This document shows positions 1 through 8,140 of a DNA stretch of 18,461 nt, piece by piece. The stretch is from positions 1 to 18,461 of the forward strand of contig JAZNUB010000060.1 in the NCBI GenBank assembly GCA_045592105.1, in the 5' to 3' direction. The stretch's first letter is position 1; every line of letters begins with the position of its first letter. The position numbers were made by a program, and so were the translations under genes. The notes below the pieces were generated by a model that saw only the letters and a list, made by a program, of their open reading frames with translations, made no database searches and was not told where the DNA came from. Source of the DNA: SIG636 sp045592105 (GTDB taxonomy: Bacteria; Bacillota; Clostridia; Oscillospirales; CAG-382).

Positions 1-2
1 TT

Positions 3-125
3 AATGTTATTCTTTCTACTTGGCATAGAACTCGCAATTCTGCTCAAAAAGGAATTTCTTGGCACTTCACTACCGACAATGCTCGCGTTAAGCTTAAACA
101 CCTATATCCCGAAATAAAGTTTTAA
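3..125 (+). CDS. Transposase, C-terminal end only (IS630-like, family tentative)
   Basis: This is an open frame that enters from beyond the left edge and stops at TAA 123-125, giving 40 codons. The peptide contains WHFTTDNARVKLKHLYPEI. The W-x-F-T-T-x-x-A-R-x-K-L-K-x-L-Y-P pattern is what I remember from the C-terminal tails of some IS630-type transposases; that is recall, not a search result. No catalytic residues are in view, so activity cannot be judged. The alternative frame 1 is also open to position 117 but gives a low-complexity hydrophobic peptide with no family resemblance. After the stop, 126-153 is short AT-rich sequence in which I see nothing, and the valS-side repeat follows. Whether the gene is whole outside the window is unknown. 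Confidence 0.5.
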   Translation, partial: NVILSTWHRTRNSAQKGISWHFTTDNARVKLKHLYPEIKF

Positions 126-174
126 TATTAACGATGTACTACAAATAAAGTGATGCGTTTCAGCAACAAAACAA

Positions 175-200
175 GGCTTGGTGCTTTTTAACACCAAGCC
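175..200 (-). terminator. Intrinsic terminator-like hairpin downstream of valS
   Basis: On the minus strand GGCTTGGTG pairs with CACCAAGCC around a TTAAAAAG loop, followed by a T-rich tail (TTGTTTTGTT). It is the 3' part of the structured repeat and is the only terminator-like structure after valS. The equivalent hairpin in the right copy has a compensating pair of changes. Confidence 0.72.
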
Positions 201-325
201 TTAAATTTAACTATCTATATTTTTCGCGGACACGCGCCTCGAAAAATATTCCTTGGGCTTTCGCGAGTGCCGCAACGCGGCGCGAGGCGCGAGCGAACGA
301 AAGCCTGAATATCAAATTCGGGGTC

Positions 326-434
326 CCCGCAAAAACGAAGTTTTTGTGGGGTTTATTTGGGGTCCCCGTTGCAAACGCAGTGAGCAATGGGGCTAAAATC
401 GGGGTCCCCGCAACGAACGAAGTGAGTTGTGGGG
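326..434 (-). repeat. Three tandem hairpin modules of the structured repeat
   Basis: Modules lie at 326-352, 364-392 and 406-434, with starts spaced 38 and 42 bp. Each reads CCCC-A-stem-loop-stem-C-GGGG on the minus strand. The inner stems differ (CAAC/GTTG, TTGC/GCAA, CAAAAAC/GTTTTTG) but every one is self-complementary, and all three keep the same A opposite C next to the CCCC/GGGG clamp. Read on the plus strand that position is a G-T (G-U in RNA) pair, so the plus-strand RNA is fully paired. The two longer modules share a similar loop, with AACG, an A/C, AG and TGA visible. Confidence 0.85.
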
Positions 435-443
435 GCGTTTTTA

Positions 444-3074
444 TCAACCTAAGGATTTAAGTGCGGCGCGAAGCTGCTCTGCCTTTTCGGTAAACTTAAC
501 AACCTTTTCCTTTTCTGCTTCTACAACAGCGGCAGGAGCGCGTGCAACAAAGCCCTCGTTATTAAGCTTGCCGCTTGCGCGTGCTATCTCCGCCTCGGCA
601 GTTGCAAGCTCTTTAGTAAGGCGCTCGCGCTCTGCTTCCTTATCCACAAGCTCGTCCATAGGCAGGTACAAAACTGCGTTAAAGGTTACTGCCTGCACCA
701 TACCCTCGCCGTTAAAGTCTGCCCCAACGGTTTCCACAGCGGATGCGGAGGCAAGCTTTTCAAAGAACACAGCCGCTTTGTCAAACAGCTCTTTTCTTTC
801 GGTTTTGATGTAAAGGTGCGCCTTGCGGGAGGGGGGAACGTTAAGCTCTGCCCTGCGGTTACGAAGTGCCTTTATAGCCTCGATAACTGCGCCCATAGCC
901 TCCTCTTCCTCGCTGAACACAAGCTCTTCCTTATACTGCGGGAAGGCGGAAACCATAATGCTGTCGCCGTTATGCGGCAGGGTTTGCCATATCTCCTCGG
1001 TTATAAAGGGCATAAAGGGATGCAAAAGCTTCATAATACCCGAAAGCACGTAAACCAGCGTGTGCTGTGCTGTGCGGCAGGTATCGCTGCCCTTTTCGTT
1101 AAGACGCGGCTTAACAAGCTCTATATACCAATCGCAGAAGTAGTCCCACGCGAAATCGTACAGCTTTGCAACGGCAACGCCAAGCTCGTATTTATCAAGG
1201 TTGTCGCAAACGTCCTTAACAACGGCGTTGTACTTGCTGATTATCCACTTATCCTCGGTAGCAAGCGCGGCTGTGTTGATGCTGTCGGCATCAACCTCCT
1301 CGTCAAGGTTCATAAGCACAAACCTTGCGGCGTTCCAAAGCTTGTTGCCGAAGTTGCGGCTTGCTTCCACCTTCTTGTCGGTAAAGCGCATATCGTTGCC
1401 GGGGGCGTTACCCGTTGCAAGGGTGAAGCGCAACGCATCTGCACCGTATTTGTCTATTATCTCAAGCGGGTCTATACCGTTGCCAAGGGATTTGGACATC
1501 TTTCTGCCAAGCTCGTCCCTTACAAGGCCGTGTATAAGCACGGTGTTGAAGGGGGCTTTGCCCGTGTACTCAAGCCCTGAGAATATCATACGGGAAACCC
1601 AGAAGGTTATAATATCGTAGCCTGTAACAAGCGTGCTTGTGGGGTAGAAGCGCTTTAGATCCTCGGTATCCTCCGGCCAGCCAAGCGTGGAGAAGGGCCA
1701 CAAAGCGGAGCTGAACCAGGTATCCAGGGTATCGGGGTCCTGACGCATAGCCTTGCCGCACTTAGGGCAAACCGCGCTATCCTCTTTGGTAACAACAAGC
1801 TCGCCGCAATCGTCACAGTAAAACGCGGGTATACGGTGCCCCCACCAAAGCTGGCGAGAGATACACCAATCGCGTATATTTTCCATCCAGTTGAAGTATA
1901 TCTTATCAAAGCGTTCGGGAACAAACTTAATATCGCCATCGCGCACTGCTTTTATAGCGGGCTGTGCAAGCTTTTCCATGCTAACAAACCACTGAAGCGA
2001 TGCTCTTGGCTCTATCGTGGTGCCGCAACGGTAGCAGGTGCCAACGTTGTGCGCGTGCTCCTCTACCTTAACAAGGAACCCGCCCGCCTCAAGGTCCTTA
2101 ACTATCGCCTTGCGCGCCTCGAAACGATCCATACCCGCATAAGCAGGATAATCCTCGGTTATCTTGGCATCGTCCGTCATAATGTTGATTATCTCAAGGT
2201 TGTGGCGTGCGCCAACCTCAAAGTCGTTAGGGTCATGCGCGGGGGTTATCTTAACAACGCCTGTACCAAACTCCGGCTCAACGTACTCGTCCGCAACAAC
2301 GGGTATCTCCCTGCCAACAAGCGGAAGTATAAGCGTTTTACCTATAAAGTCCTTATATCTCTCGTCGTTGGGGTTTACGGCAACGGCGGTATCGCCAAGC
2401 ATGGTTTCGGGGCGGGTGGTTGCAAGCTGAAGATAGCCGCTACCGTCCTTAAACGGATAGCGCAGGTGCCAGAAATGCCCTGCCTGCTCCTCATACTCAA
2501 CCTCTGCATCGGAAATGGAGGTTAAGCAATGCGGGCACCAGTTTATTATACGCTTGCCGCGGTATATAAGCCCTTTTTCGTATAGGTGCAGGAACACCTC
2601 TTTAACCGCCTTGGAGCAGCCCTCGTCCATAGTAAAGCGCTTTCTCGTCCAATCGCAGGAGGAGCCAAGCTTTTTAAGCTGTTCAATAATGCGGTTGCCG
2701 TACTTATCGTTCCAAGCCCATGCGCGCTCAAGAAAGCCATCGCGCCCGATATCGTCCTTGCTAACACCTTCTTTGCGCATAGCTTCAACAATCTTCGCCT
2801 CGGTTGCTATGGAAGCGTGGTCCGTACCGGGAAGCCACAGCGTATCGTACCCACACATACGCTTATATCTTATAAGTATATCCTGCAAGGTATTGTCCAG
2901 CGCGTGCCCCATGTGAAGCTGGCCCGTGATGTTTGGTGGCGGTATAACTATGGTATAGCTTTCCTTGCCCTTGTTTTTGTCTGCGGGGGTGAAAAAGCCG
3001 TTCTCGCTCCAAAACGCGTACAGCCTGTCCTCAACCGCTTTAGGATCATACTTCTTTTCAAGTTGCTTTTGCAT
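444..3074 (-). CDS. valS: Valine--tRNA ligase
   Basis: This class I aminoacyl-tRNA synthetase charges tRNA-Val in the cytoplasm. At 876 residues it is normal length. The HIGH-type motif is HMGH at 54-57, within PPPNITGQLHMGHALD, and the KMSKS loop is at 525-529. The editing (CP1) domain is marked by TTRPETMLGD near 219-228 and PAHDPNDFEVG near 278-288, where mischarged threonine is normally hydrolysed. C420/C423 and C436/C439 look like a zinc-ribbon pair. The C-terminal ~70 residues are a charged coiled coil, the ValRS tRNA-binding arm. An AAAGGA sequence precedes the ATG. It starts 15 nt after the DUF1015 gene and is the last gene of the pcrA-DUF1015-valS unit. No T-box leader is visible in front of it or in front of pcrA. 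The structured repeat follows the stop directly. Confidence 0.98.
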   Translation of the reverse strand: MQKQLEKKYDPKAVEDRLYAFWSENGFFTPADKNKGKESYTIVIPPPNITGQLHMGHALDNTLQDILIRYKRMCGYDTLWLPGTDHASIATEAKIVEAMRKEGVSKDDIGRDGFLERAWAWNDKYGNRIIEQLKKLGSSCDWTRKRFTMDEGCSKAVKEVFLHLYEKGLIYRGKRIINWCPHCLTSISDAEVEYEEQAGHFWHLRYPFKDGSGYLQLATTRPETMLGDTAVAVNPNDERYKDFIGKTLILPLVGREIPVVADEYVEPEFGTGVVKITPAHDPNDFEVGARHNLEIINIMTDDAKITEDYPAYAGMDRFEARKAIVKDLEAGGFLVKVEEHAHNVGTCYRCGTTIEPRASLQWFVSMEKLAQPAIKAVRDGDIKFVPERFDKIYFNWMENIRDWCISRQLWWGHRIPAFYCDDCGELVVTKEDSAVCPKCGKAMRQDPDTLDTWFSSALWPFSTLGWPEDTEDLKRFYPTSTLVTGYDIITFWVSRMIFSGLEYTGKAPFNTVLIHGLVRDELGRKMSKSLGNGIDPLEIIDKYGADALRFTLATGNAPGNDMRFTDKKVEASRNFGNKLWNAARFVLMNLDEEVDADSINTAALATEDKWIISKYNAVVKDVCDNLDKYELGVAVAKLYDFAWDYFCDWYIELVKPRLNEKGSDTCRTAQHTLVYVLSGIMKLLHPFMPFITEEIWQTLPHNGDSIMVSAFPQYKEELVFSEEEEAMGAVIEAIKALRNRRAELNVPPSRKAHLYIKTERKELFDKAAVFFEKLASASAVETVGADFNGEGMVQAVTFNAVLYLPMDELVDKEAERERLTKELATAEAEIARASGKLNNEGFVARAPAAVVEAEKEKVVKFTEKAEQLRAALKSLG

Positions 3075-3089
3075 TTTTTGTATATCCTT

Positions 3090-4346
3090 TCAGTTTCTGT
3101 CTTTTATAGTGTTCATCACAAGCCCCGTTTTTAGCTTGGGATAGAAATAGGTGGATTTTTGGGGCATCTTGCCGCCTGCCAACGATACGCTCTTTATCTC
3201 GCCCACCTTGGTTGCGTTAAGTATAAACGCCGCGCTGCTGCTGCCGTTTTTAACGCTTTCAACAGCCTCTGCTATATCACGCGTGTATTTAAGGTTGCGC
3301 TGTGCCGCCATATTCTCCTTATCGATACCAAGGCATCTTTCAAGTATTTGGTTGTGAAGCACGGATACGTCCAAGGCGCAAAGCCCACCGTCCTCAACCG
3401 CAGGCAAGGGCCCCTTGAATACAAGCAGGGTAAAGCCCTCTCCGCCCGTGTAAAGCGCGTAAGCCTTACGGTCCGTATACCTTGCAAGCACAGCCTCTGC
3501 ACGGCTTACATCGTCGTATTCCTCTATGTCAAACTCGCCCTCAAGCTTTTTAAGAAGCTCCGCCTTGTCCACCTGCATGCTGTGTATAAGACGGTGTGTG
3601 GGGAAGATAACAAGCCCCTCGTTATCCATATCCACCAAGGTCATAAGCACATAGTCACGGTTTGCGGCACACTCACCACGCTCTGCCAAATAATCGCGGA
3701 ACTTAACGGCGGTTTCGTACCTGTGATGCCCGTCTGCTATAAATATCTGCTTGGGTGCCATAGCGCGCACAACCGCAGAAATATCGTTTGCATCGTCTAT
3801 AAGCCAAAGCGAATGCGTAACCCCCTCGTTATCGGTAAAGCACTGCTCAGGCGCTTTTGCGGCGGTGCGCTGTACTATGCTTGTAACAGCGTTCTCCTCG
3901 TCAACATACAAGCCGTAGATGGAGGAGAAGTTGCAAAGCGTGGTCTTCATAAGCTCAAACCTATCTGCCTTTGCGCCCGAAAGCGTGTTCTCGTGCGGAA
4001 GCACAACACCCTCGGAAAACGGGTACAGCTTGCACAAGCATATTATACCCTTTAGCGAGTATCTTACGCCCTTAACCTCAAAGTCCTCACCGTAAACGTA
4101 TATGCCTTCCTCTTTGTCACGCTCTAAGATGCCGTTTTCAAGCCAGCTTTCCAAAAGGCTTGAAGCGGCAAGGTATTTGTCCTCTCCCTCAGGCTTCTCC
4201 AAGCGAACAAGGTTATAGGGGCTGCCCTTTACAAGCTCCTCCCTCTCCGCATCGCTTATTATATCGTAGGGAGGGCACACGTTAAGCGAAAGCGGGCCCG
4301 CCTTCTCCGTGTATTTTAACGCCCTTATAGGTCTTATCTCTGCCAT
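3090..4346 (-). CDS. DUF1015 family protein, function unknown
   Basis: This is a 418-residue soluble protein with the hallmark conserved stretches of the DUF1015 (PF06245) family: an N-terminal CPPYDI near 24-29, LPHENTLSGAKADRFELMKT near 116-135, and ADGHHRYETA at 204-213. The family has no firmly established activity that I can state. From memory, members often sit beside serine-biosynthesis genes in Clostridia, but that is not the case here. The conserved DGHHR and PHENT residues suggest an enzyme with a polar active site, which is inference. GGAG lies about 8 nt before the ATG, and the gene starts 12 nt after the pcrA stop, so it is probably translated from the helicase transcript. No signal peptide or membrane segment is seen. 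Confidence 0.9.
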   Translation of the reverse strand: MAEIRPIRALKYTEKAGPLSLNVCPPYDIISDAEREELVKGSPYNLVRLEKPEGEDKYLAASSLLESWLENGILERDKEEGIYVYGEDFEVKGVRYSLKGIICLCKLYPFSEGVVLPHENTLSGAKADRFELMKTTLCNFSSIYGLYVDEENAVTSIVQRTAAKAPEQCFTDNEGVTHSLWLIDDANDISAVVRAMAPKQIFIADGHHRYETAVKFRDYLAERGECAANRDYVLMTLVDMDNEGLVIFPTHRLIHSMQVDKAELLKKLEGEFDIEEYDDVSRAEAVLARYTDRKAYALYTGGEGFTLLVFKGPLPAVEDGGLCALDVSVLHNQILERCLGIDKENMAAQRNLKYTRDIAEAVESVKNGSSSAAFILNATKVGEIKSVSLAGGKMPQKSTYFYPKLKTGLVMNTIKDRN

Positions 4347-4358
4347 TGCAATTCTCCT

Positions 4359-6728
4359 TTATATCTTTTTAAGCTTGGCGAAGCTTGCCATAAGCTTTTT
4401 GGTGCCAACCTTTTCAAATTCTATTTCGTAAAGCGCATCTCCGCCCATATCCTTTACGGTTTGGATAACGCCGTTGCCGAATATCATATGCTCCACCGCA
4501 TCCCCTGCGGAAAGCTGTGCGCCCTGACGCTTCTTCTCCTCCTGCACGGGCGGCGCCATACGCGTGTTCTTAACGAACGATTCCTGCGAGGAGGCGTATC
4601 TGCGCTTTGCCTCCGAAACGTTGTTGTATACCGTTTTAACAGGCTGCTCTATCCGCACAAGGTTCTTGGGTATCTCCATAGCGAAGCGGGATAGCGGGTT
4701 TTGCTTTGTTTGCCCGTACAGCAAGCGCGTGTTGGTGTGGGTTATTATAAGCTGCTTCTTTGCGCGGGTTATTGCAACATAGGCAAGCCTGCGCTCCTCT
4801 TCTATGGCGCGGTCGCTCGTGATGCTTTGGTCACCGGGGAAAACCCCCTCCTCAAAGCCGGGCAGGAACACCACGGGAAACTCCAAGCCCTTCGCGCTGT
4901 GTACCGTCATAAGCGTAACGGCATTAGCCTTATCGTCATAGTTGTCGATATCCGTGATAAGCGCTATATCGGCAAGGAACGCATCCACCGTAGGCTCCTC
5001 CGCCTGCTCCTCAAACGCCATTGCGGAGGAAACAAGCTCGTCCAAAAGCTGTGCCTTTTCAGGCTCCTCACTGCTCTCCAGCATCTCACGGTAGCCCGTT
5101 CTTGCTATGATCTCCTTAACCACCTCGGAGGGCTTTGCGGTATTTGCATACTCACGCAAGGACTTAATAAGCTCGTAAAACGCCTTTAGCCTTGCCGCGC
5201 CCTTTCCTATCTCCGGATACTCGTCTATCCTGCCAAGTGCCTCGTAAACGCCGCCAACCGATTCCGCTATATCAAACAGCGTTTGCGTGGTGGTGTTGCC
5301 TATACCGCGCTTCGGCACGTTGATTATACGCTTTATCCTCACATCGTCCGCAGGGTTGCTTATCACCGCAAGGTACGATACAAGGTCCTTTATCTCCTTA
5401 CGCTCGTAAAACCTTACGCCGCCAAACACGCGATACGGCACGCGGCTTTTGCTGAATATTATTTCCAGCGCGTTTGCCTGCGCGTTAAGACGGTACAGCA
5501 CGGCAAAATCGCTGTACTCCGCTTCACCCGCCGCAACCTGATCCTTTATGTAGTTTACTATATAGCCCGCCTCACCGCTTTGGGTGAACTGCTTTTTAAG
5601 CAGTATACGCTCGCCCTCTCCGCGGTCCGTCCACAAATTTTTGCCCTTGCGCGTGGAGTTGTTTGCTATAAGCGCGTTTGCCGCCGAAAGAATGGTTTGC
5701 GTAGAGCGATAGTTCTGCTCCAGCCTTATGGTTTTACAATCGGTATAAACCTTGTCAAAGCCCAAAATGTTCTCCACCGTTGCGCCGCGGAAGGAATAGA
5801 TGCTTTGGTCGTCATCCCCAACCACGCAAACGTTGCGGTGGTGTGCACCTATCATATTGATAAGGCGGCTTTGAGAAAGATTGGTGTCCTGATACTCGTC
5901 CACTAATATGTATTTAAACTGCTTTTGATATTTCGCAAGCACTTCCTTGTTGTCTGTAAACAGCTTCAGCGTTAGAAGAATTATATCGTCAAAATCAAGC
6001 GCGTTAGCCTCTTTAAGCTCCTTGGTGTACTGCTTGTAAACCTTTGCTATAGTTTCAAGCCTTGCATCGCCGTTAGCTTCGCCCTCGTACTCCTCCCACT
6101 CCACGCATCTTTCCTTTGCGCGGCTGATGTGGTTTTGCACCGTGCGGGGAGTAAGCACCTCCTCATCAACGTTAAGGCGCTTCATAATATCGGTTATTAC
6201 GCGCTTACTGTCATCCGCATCGTATATGGTAAAGCTTTTGCTGTAACCAAGCAGGTCTATGTGCCTACGCAGTATCCGCACGCACACGGAATGGAAGGTG
6301 CCTGCCCAAAGCTCTGCCGCTTTGTCCCCCAGCAACGCCTCAAGCCTTGCCTTAAATTCGGAAGCCGCTTTGTTTGTAAAGGTAATACAAAGCACCTCCC
6401 ACGGGGCGGCACCGCCGGAAGCGAAGGAAGAAAGCAAACGGCGCATATCCCCCTCGTTGCCGCTTGCAAGCACCGCATCCATAACGGGCAGAAGCGCTAA
6501 CGCATCGGCAGGAACGTCCTCCTCCATATACAGGTTGCCGTAGGAAATTATATGTGCTATGCGGTTTACAAGCACGGTAGTCTTACCGCTGCCTGCGCCT
6601 GCAAGCACCAAAAGCGGGCCGTTTACCGTGTAAACCGCCTCGCGCTGTTTATCGTTAAGCTTGCTATACAGTTTATCAAAAAGCTTTTTCTTGCTTGCTA
6701 TAAACTTTTTGCCTGCATCGCTTATCAT
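4359..6728 (-). CDS. pcrA: ATP-dependent 3'-5' DNA helicase, PcrA/UvrD type
   Basis: This is an SF1A helicase of 789 residues. Motifs appear in order: Q-motif region LNDKQREAV (24-32), Walker A GAGSGKT (44-50), motif Ia ITFTNKAA (115-122), Walker B DEYQD (277-281), motif III GDDDQSIYSFRGA (304-316), motif IV LEQNYRST (336-343), motif V TVHSAKGLEFPVVFLPG and motif VI YVAITRAKK. The last ~50 residues (AGDAVEHMIFGNGVIQ..., ending MASFAKLKKI) match the C-terminal Tudor-like domain that tethers PcrA/UvrD to RNA polymerase. The role would be repair and removal of transcription or replication roadblocks. Unusual is an insert of about 45 residues (~64-108) between Walker A and motif Ia, absent from textbook PcrA. 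ACCTCC at 6737-6742 is the complement of a GGAGGT site 8 nt before the ATG. Confidence 0.95.
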   Translation of the reverse strand: MISDAGKKFIASKKKLFDKLYSKLNDKQREAVYTVNGPLLVLAGAGSGKTTVLVNRIAHIISYGNLYMEEDVPADALALLPVMDAVLASGNEGDMRRLLSSFASGGAAPWEVLCITFTNKAASEFKARLEALLGDKAAELWAGTFHSVCVRILRRHIDLLGYSKSFTIYDADDSKRVITDIMKRLNVDEEVLTPRTVQNHISRAKERCVEWEEYEGEANGDARLETIAKVYKQYTKELKEANALDFDDIILLTLKLFTDNKEVLAKYQKQFKYILVDEYQDTNLSQSRLINMIGAHHRNVCVVGDDDQSIYSFRGATVENILGFDKVYTDCKTIRLEQNYRSTQTILSAANALIANNSTRKGKNLWTDRGEGERILLKKQFTQSGEAGYIVNYIKDQVAAGEAEYSDFAVLYRLNAQANALEIIFSKSRVPYRVFGGVRFYERKEIKDLVSYLAVISNPADDVRIKRIINVPKRGIGNTTTQTLFDIAESVGGVYEALGRIDEYPEIGKGAARLKAFYELIKSLREYANTAKPSEVVKEIIARTGYREMLESSEEPEKAQLLDELVSSAMAFEEQAEEPTVDAFLADIALITDIDNYDDKANAVTLMTVHSAKGLEFPVVFLPGFEEGVFPGDQSITSDRAIEEERRLAYVAITRAKKQLIITHTNTRLLYGQTKQNPLSRFAMEIPKNLVRIEQPVKTVYNNVSEAKRRYASSQESFVKNTRMAPPVQEEKKRQGAQLSAGDAVEHMIFGNGVIQTVKDMGGDALYEIEFEKVGTKKLMASFAKLKKI

Positions 6729-6764
6729 GGTTTTTTACCTCCAAACACAATTATACCAACTGTC

Positions 6765-6793
6765 ATTATACACCAAAACGTTCCACAAATCAA
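6765..6793 (-). promoter_or_regulatory. SigA-type promoter of the pcrA-DUF1015-valS unit
   Basis: On the minus strand, TTGATT (6788-6793) is followed after exactly 17 bp by a perfect TATAAT (6765-6770), about 37 nt before the pcrA ATG. A second TATAAT-like hexamer lies slightly closer to the gene. This is the only good promoter upstream of the three-gene unit. Confidence 0.7.
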
Positions 6794-6829
6794 CACTTTT
6801 TTGCTTTGGCGTATTGCAGTTTTTGTGCT

Positions 6830-8104
6830 TTAAGCACCGTAACGCTTAAGCGATGCCAGCATAGACAGGTTTTGCGTGTTGCGCCTATCCAAATTCCAAT
6901 ACAGCGCGCCGTTTAATCCGTATTCGGGCACAAGAAGCAATCGCGCCCTTAGGCTTCTTGCGTCCTCAAACCACACCTCGTAGTCCACCCCGCCCGCGCG
7001 GTAGCTGAAATGCGGTGCCTGCGCCTCCTCGTCGTACAGTATCTGTGCACCGTTCTGCACCGCAAGCTCCACCGCCTCCGCTGTGGAAACGCTGGGCGCG
7101 GCAACGGGGGCGGCGGCGTTGTACGGCAAGGCCCACTTATAGCCGTAGTTTGAGATGCCCAGCAGTATCTTTTCCGCAGGCATCTCCGTAAGCGCGTACT
7201 CTATAACGCGGCGCACCTGCGGCAAGGGGGATACCGCCATCGGCGCGCTGTACGTGTACCCCCACTCGTAGGTCATAAGCAGTACCCTGTTTACTGCCGC
7301 GGCAACGGCGGCGTAATCGTGCCCCTCGTAAAGCAAGCCCGGCTGGTCTGCACGCACCTTCGGCGCAAGCGCGGCGGTTACGGTGTAGCCCTCGGCGTTA
7401 AGTGCTACCGTTACCCTTTCAAGAAAGGCGGCGTAGGGCAAAGCGTTCTCCTTGCCTAAAAACTCAAAATCCACGTCCAAGCCTGTGTAGCCCTTCTCAC
7501 GCATCTTCGCAAGTATGTTCTGAATAAGTAGCTGTTGCACCCCTGTGGACGCCAAAACCGCCGTAGCAAGCTCCGTGTCAAAGCGTTCGCCCTCGGTGTA
7601 GGTTGAAAGGTGCATCCACGCCGCGGTACCGTATCGCCGCGCCGCATCAAGCAGGCGTTCATCGTTAAGCTCGTACAGGCTTCCGTCCGCACGGATACCG
7701 TAGGTAAACGGTATAAGCACCTCCATAAACGGAGTAACCGTATCCAATATATCCTGCTTTATAAACGGATACGCGTACCCACCCACGAAAAAGCTGTACG
7801 GCGGCATATCGGTATAGCTTATCACAAGCAACTGCCCCGCCCTTATAGTGGGGATTCCGCCAAGCGCGGGGTTAGCGCGGAACAAATCGTTAAGCGTAAC
7901 ACCGTATGCGCCCGCTATCGCCGTTAGCGTGTCCCCCGCCTTAACGGTGTAGCTTTGGTATGGAAAGCGCACAACAAGCGCTTGCCCCACCGCAAGCGGC
8001 GAGTACACGCCCAAGCCGTTTAGCCCCGCCAATATCTGCGGAGCTATACCGTAGCGCGCGGCTATAAGAGAGATGTTTTCTCCTGCTGAGACTGTATGTA
8101 TCAT
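6830..8104 (-). CDS. LysM-GH18 spore cortex hydrolase, SleL/YaaH-like
   Basis: This 424-residue protein has two N-terminal LysM peptidoglycan-binding repeats (about 2-47 and 50-95) followed by a glycoside hydrolase family 18 domain (about 103-424). The GH18 active-site strand is GLDVDFEF with D210, D212 and catalytic E214, and LMTYEWGY (276-283) is the usual substrate-tyrosine strand. This architecture matches SleL/YaaH, which cleaves cortex fragments during germination in spore-formers. The frame is open for ten more codons upstream, but those codons contain the AGGAGGT site itself, so the ATG at 8102-8104 (MIHTVSAGEN) is the likely start. There is no signal peptide, as is usual for this family, which is made in the mother cell and recruited to the spore. 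It lies 140 bp downstream of the coat-like gene, and I see no clear promoter of its own. Confidence 0.9.
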   Translation of the reverse strand: MIHTVSAGENISLIAARYGIAPQILAGLNGLGVYSPLAVGQALVVRFPYQSYTVKAGDTLTAIAGAYGVTLNDLFRANPALGGIPTIRAGQLLVISYTDMPPYSFFVGGYAYPFIKQDILDTVTPFMEVLIPFTYGIRADGSLYELNDERLLDAARRYGTAAWMHLSTYTEGERFDTELATAVLASTGVQQLLIQNILAKMREKGYTGLDVDFEFLGKENALPYAAFLERVTVALNAEGYTVTAALAPKVRADQPGLLYEGHDYAAVAAAVNRVLLMTYEWGYTYSAPMAVSPLPQVRRVIEYALTEMPAEKILLGISNYGYKWALPYNAAAPVAAPSVSTAEAVELAVQNGAQILYDEEAQAPHFSYRAGGVDYEVWFEDARSLRARLLLVPEYGLNGALYWNLDRRNTQNLSMLASLKRYGA

Positions 8105-8113
8105 AATACCTTT

Positions 8114-8120
8114 ACCTCCT
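8114..8120 (-). promoter_or_regulatory. Ribosome binding site fixing the SleL-like start
   Basis: AGGAGGT on the minus strand lies 9 nt before ATG 8102-8104. It falls inside the longest open frame, which is why the shorter start is preferred. Confidence 0.85.
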
Positions 8121-8140
8121 AAAGGGGGATGCAAAAAAGC

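Larger units (their letters stand above)
154..435 (-). repeat. Structured 3'-flank repeat, copy 1 (after valS)
   Basis: This ~280-bp element begins about 8 nt after the valS stop and is repeated, in inverted orientation, at 17038-17308 after tmcAL. Read in the valS direction it has, in order: three hairpin modules (406-434, 364-392, 326-352), each bounded by CCCC and GGGG and separated by ACCCC plus a short AT-rich stretch; a palindromic core bounded by GGCTTTCG and CGAAAGCC; a 13-bp stem at 217-249 with one mismatch; and a terminator-like hairpin at 175-200. The match to the right copy ends at GCTGAAACGCA. It fills most of the 318-bp gap between the transposase remnant and valS. An open frame of about 78 codons runs through it but is better explained by the repeat itself. 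Confidence 0.88.

Noticed and set aside
326..434. CRISPR array from regularly spaced repeats
   Set aside because: The repeating unit is itself a hairpin with only short AT-rich linkers, there are no unique spacers of constant length, and no cas genes are present.
211..447. Open frame of 78 codons through the left structured repeat, with a similar frame in the right copy (17070-17321)
   Set aside because: The frame follows a chain of hairpins, has no ribosome site and begins in a different module in each copy. Its conservation is explained by the DNA repeat.
816..1580. Long open frames opposite valS, DUF1015 and pcrA (for example 254 and 298 codons)
   Set aside because: They are antisense shadows of well-supported genes, have no ribosome sites and resemble no family.
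6820..6845. GTGCTT/AAGCAC palindrome at the end of the SleL-like gene as a terminator
   Set aside because: The stem is only about 6 bp with almost no loop, and on the minus strand it is followed by an A-run and not a T-run.
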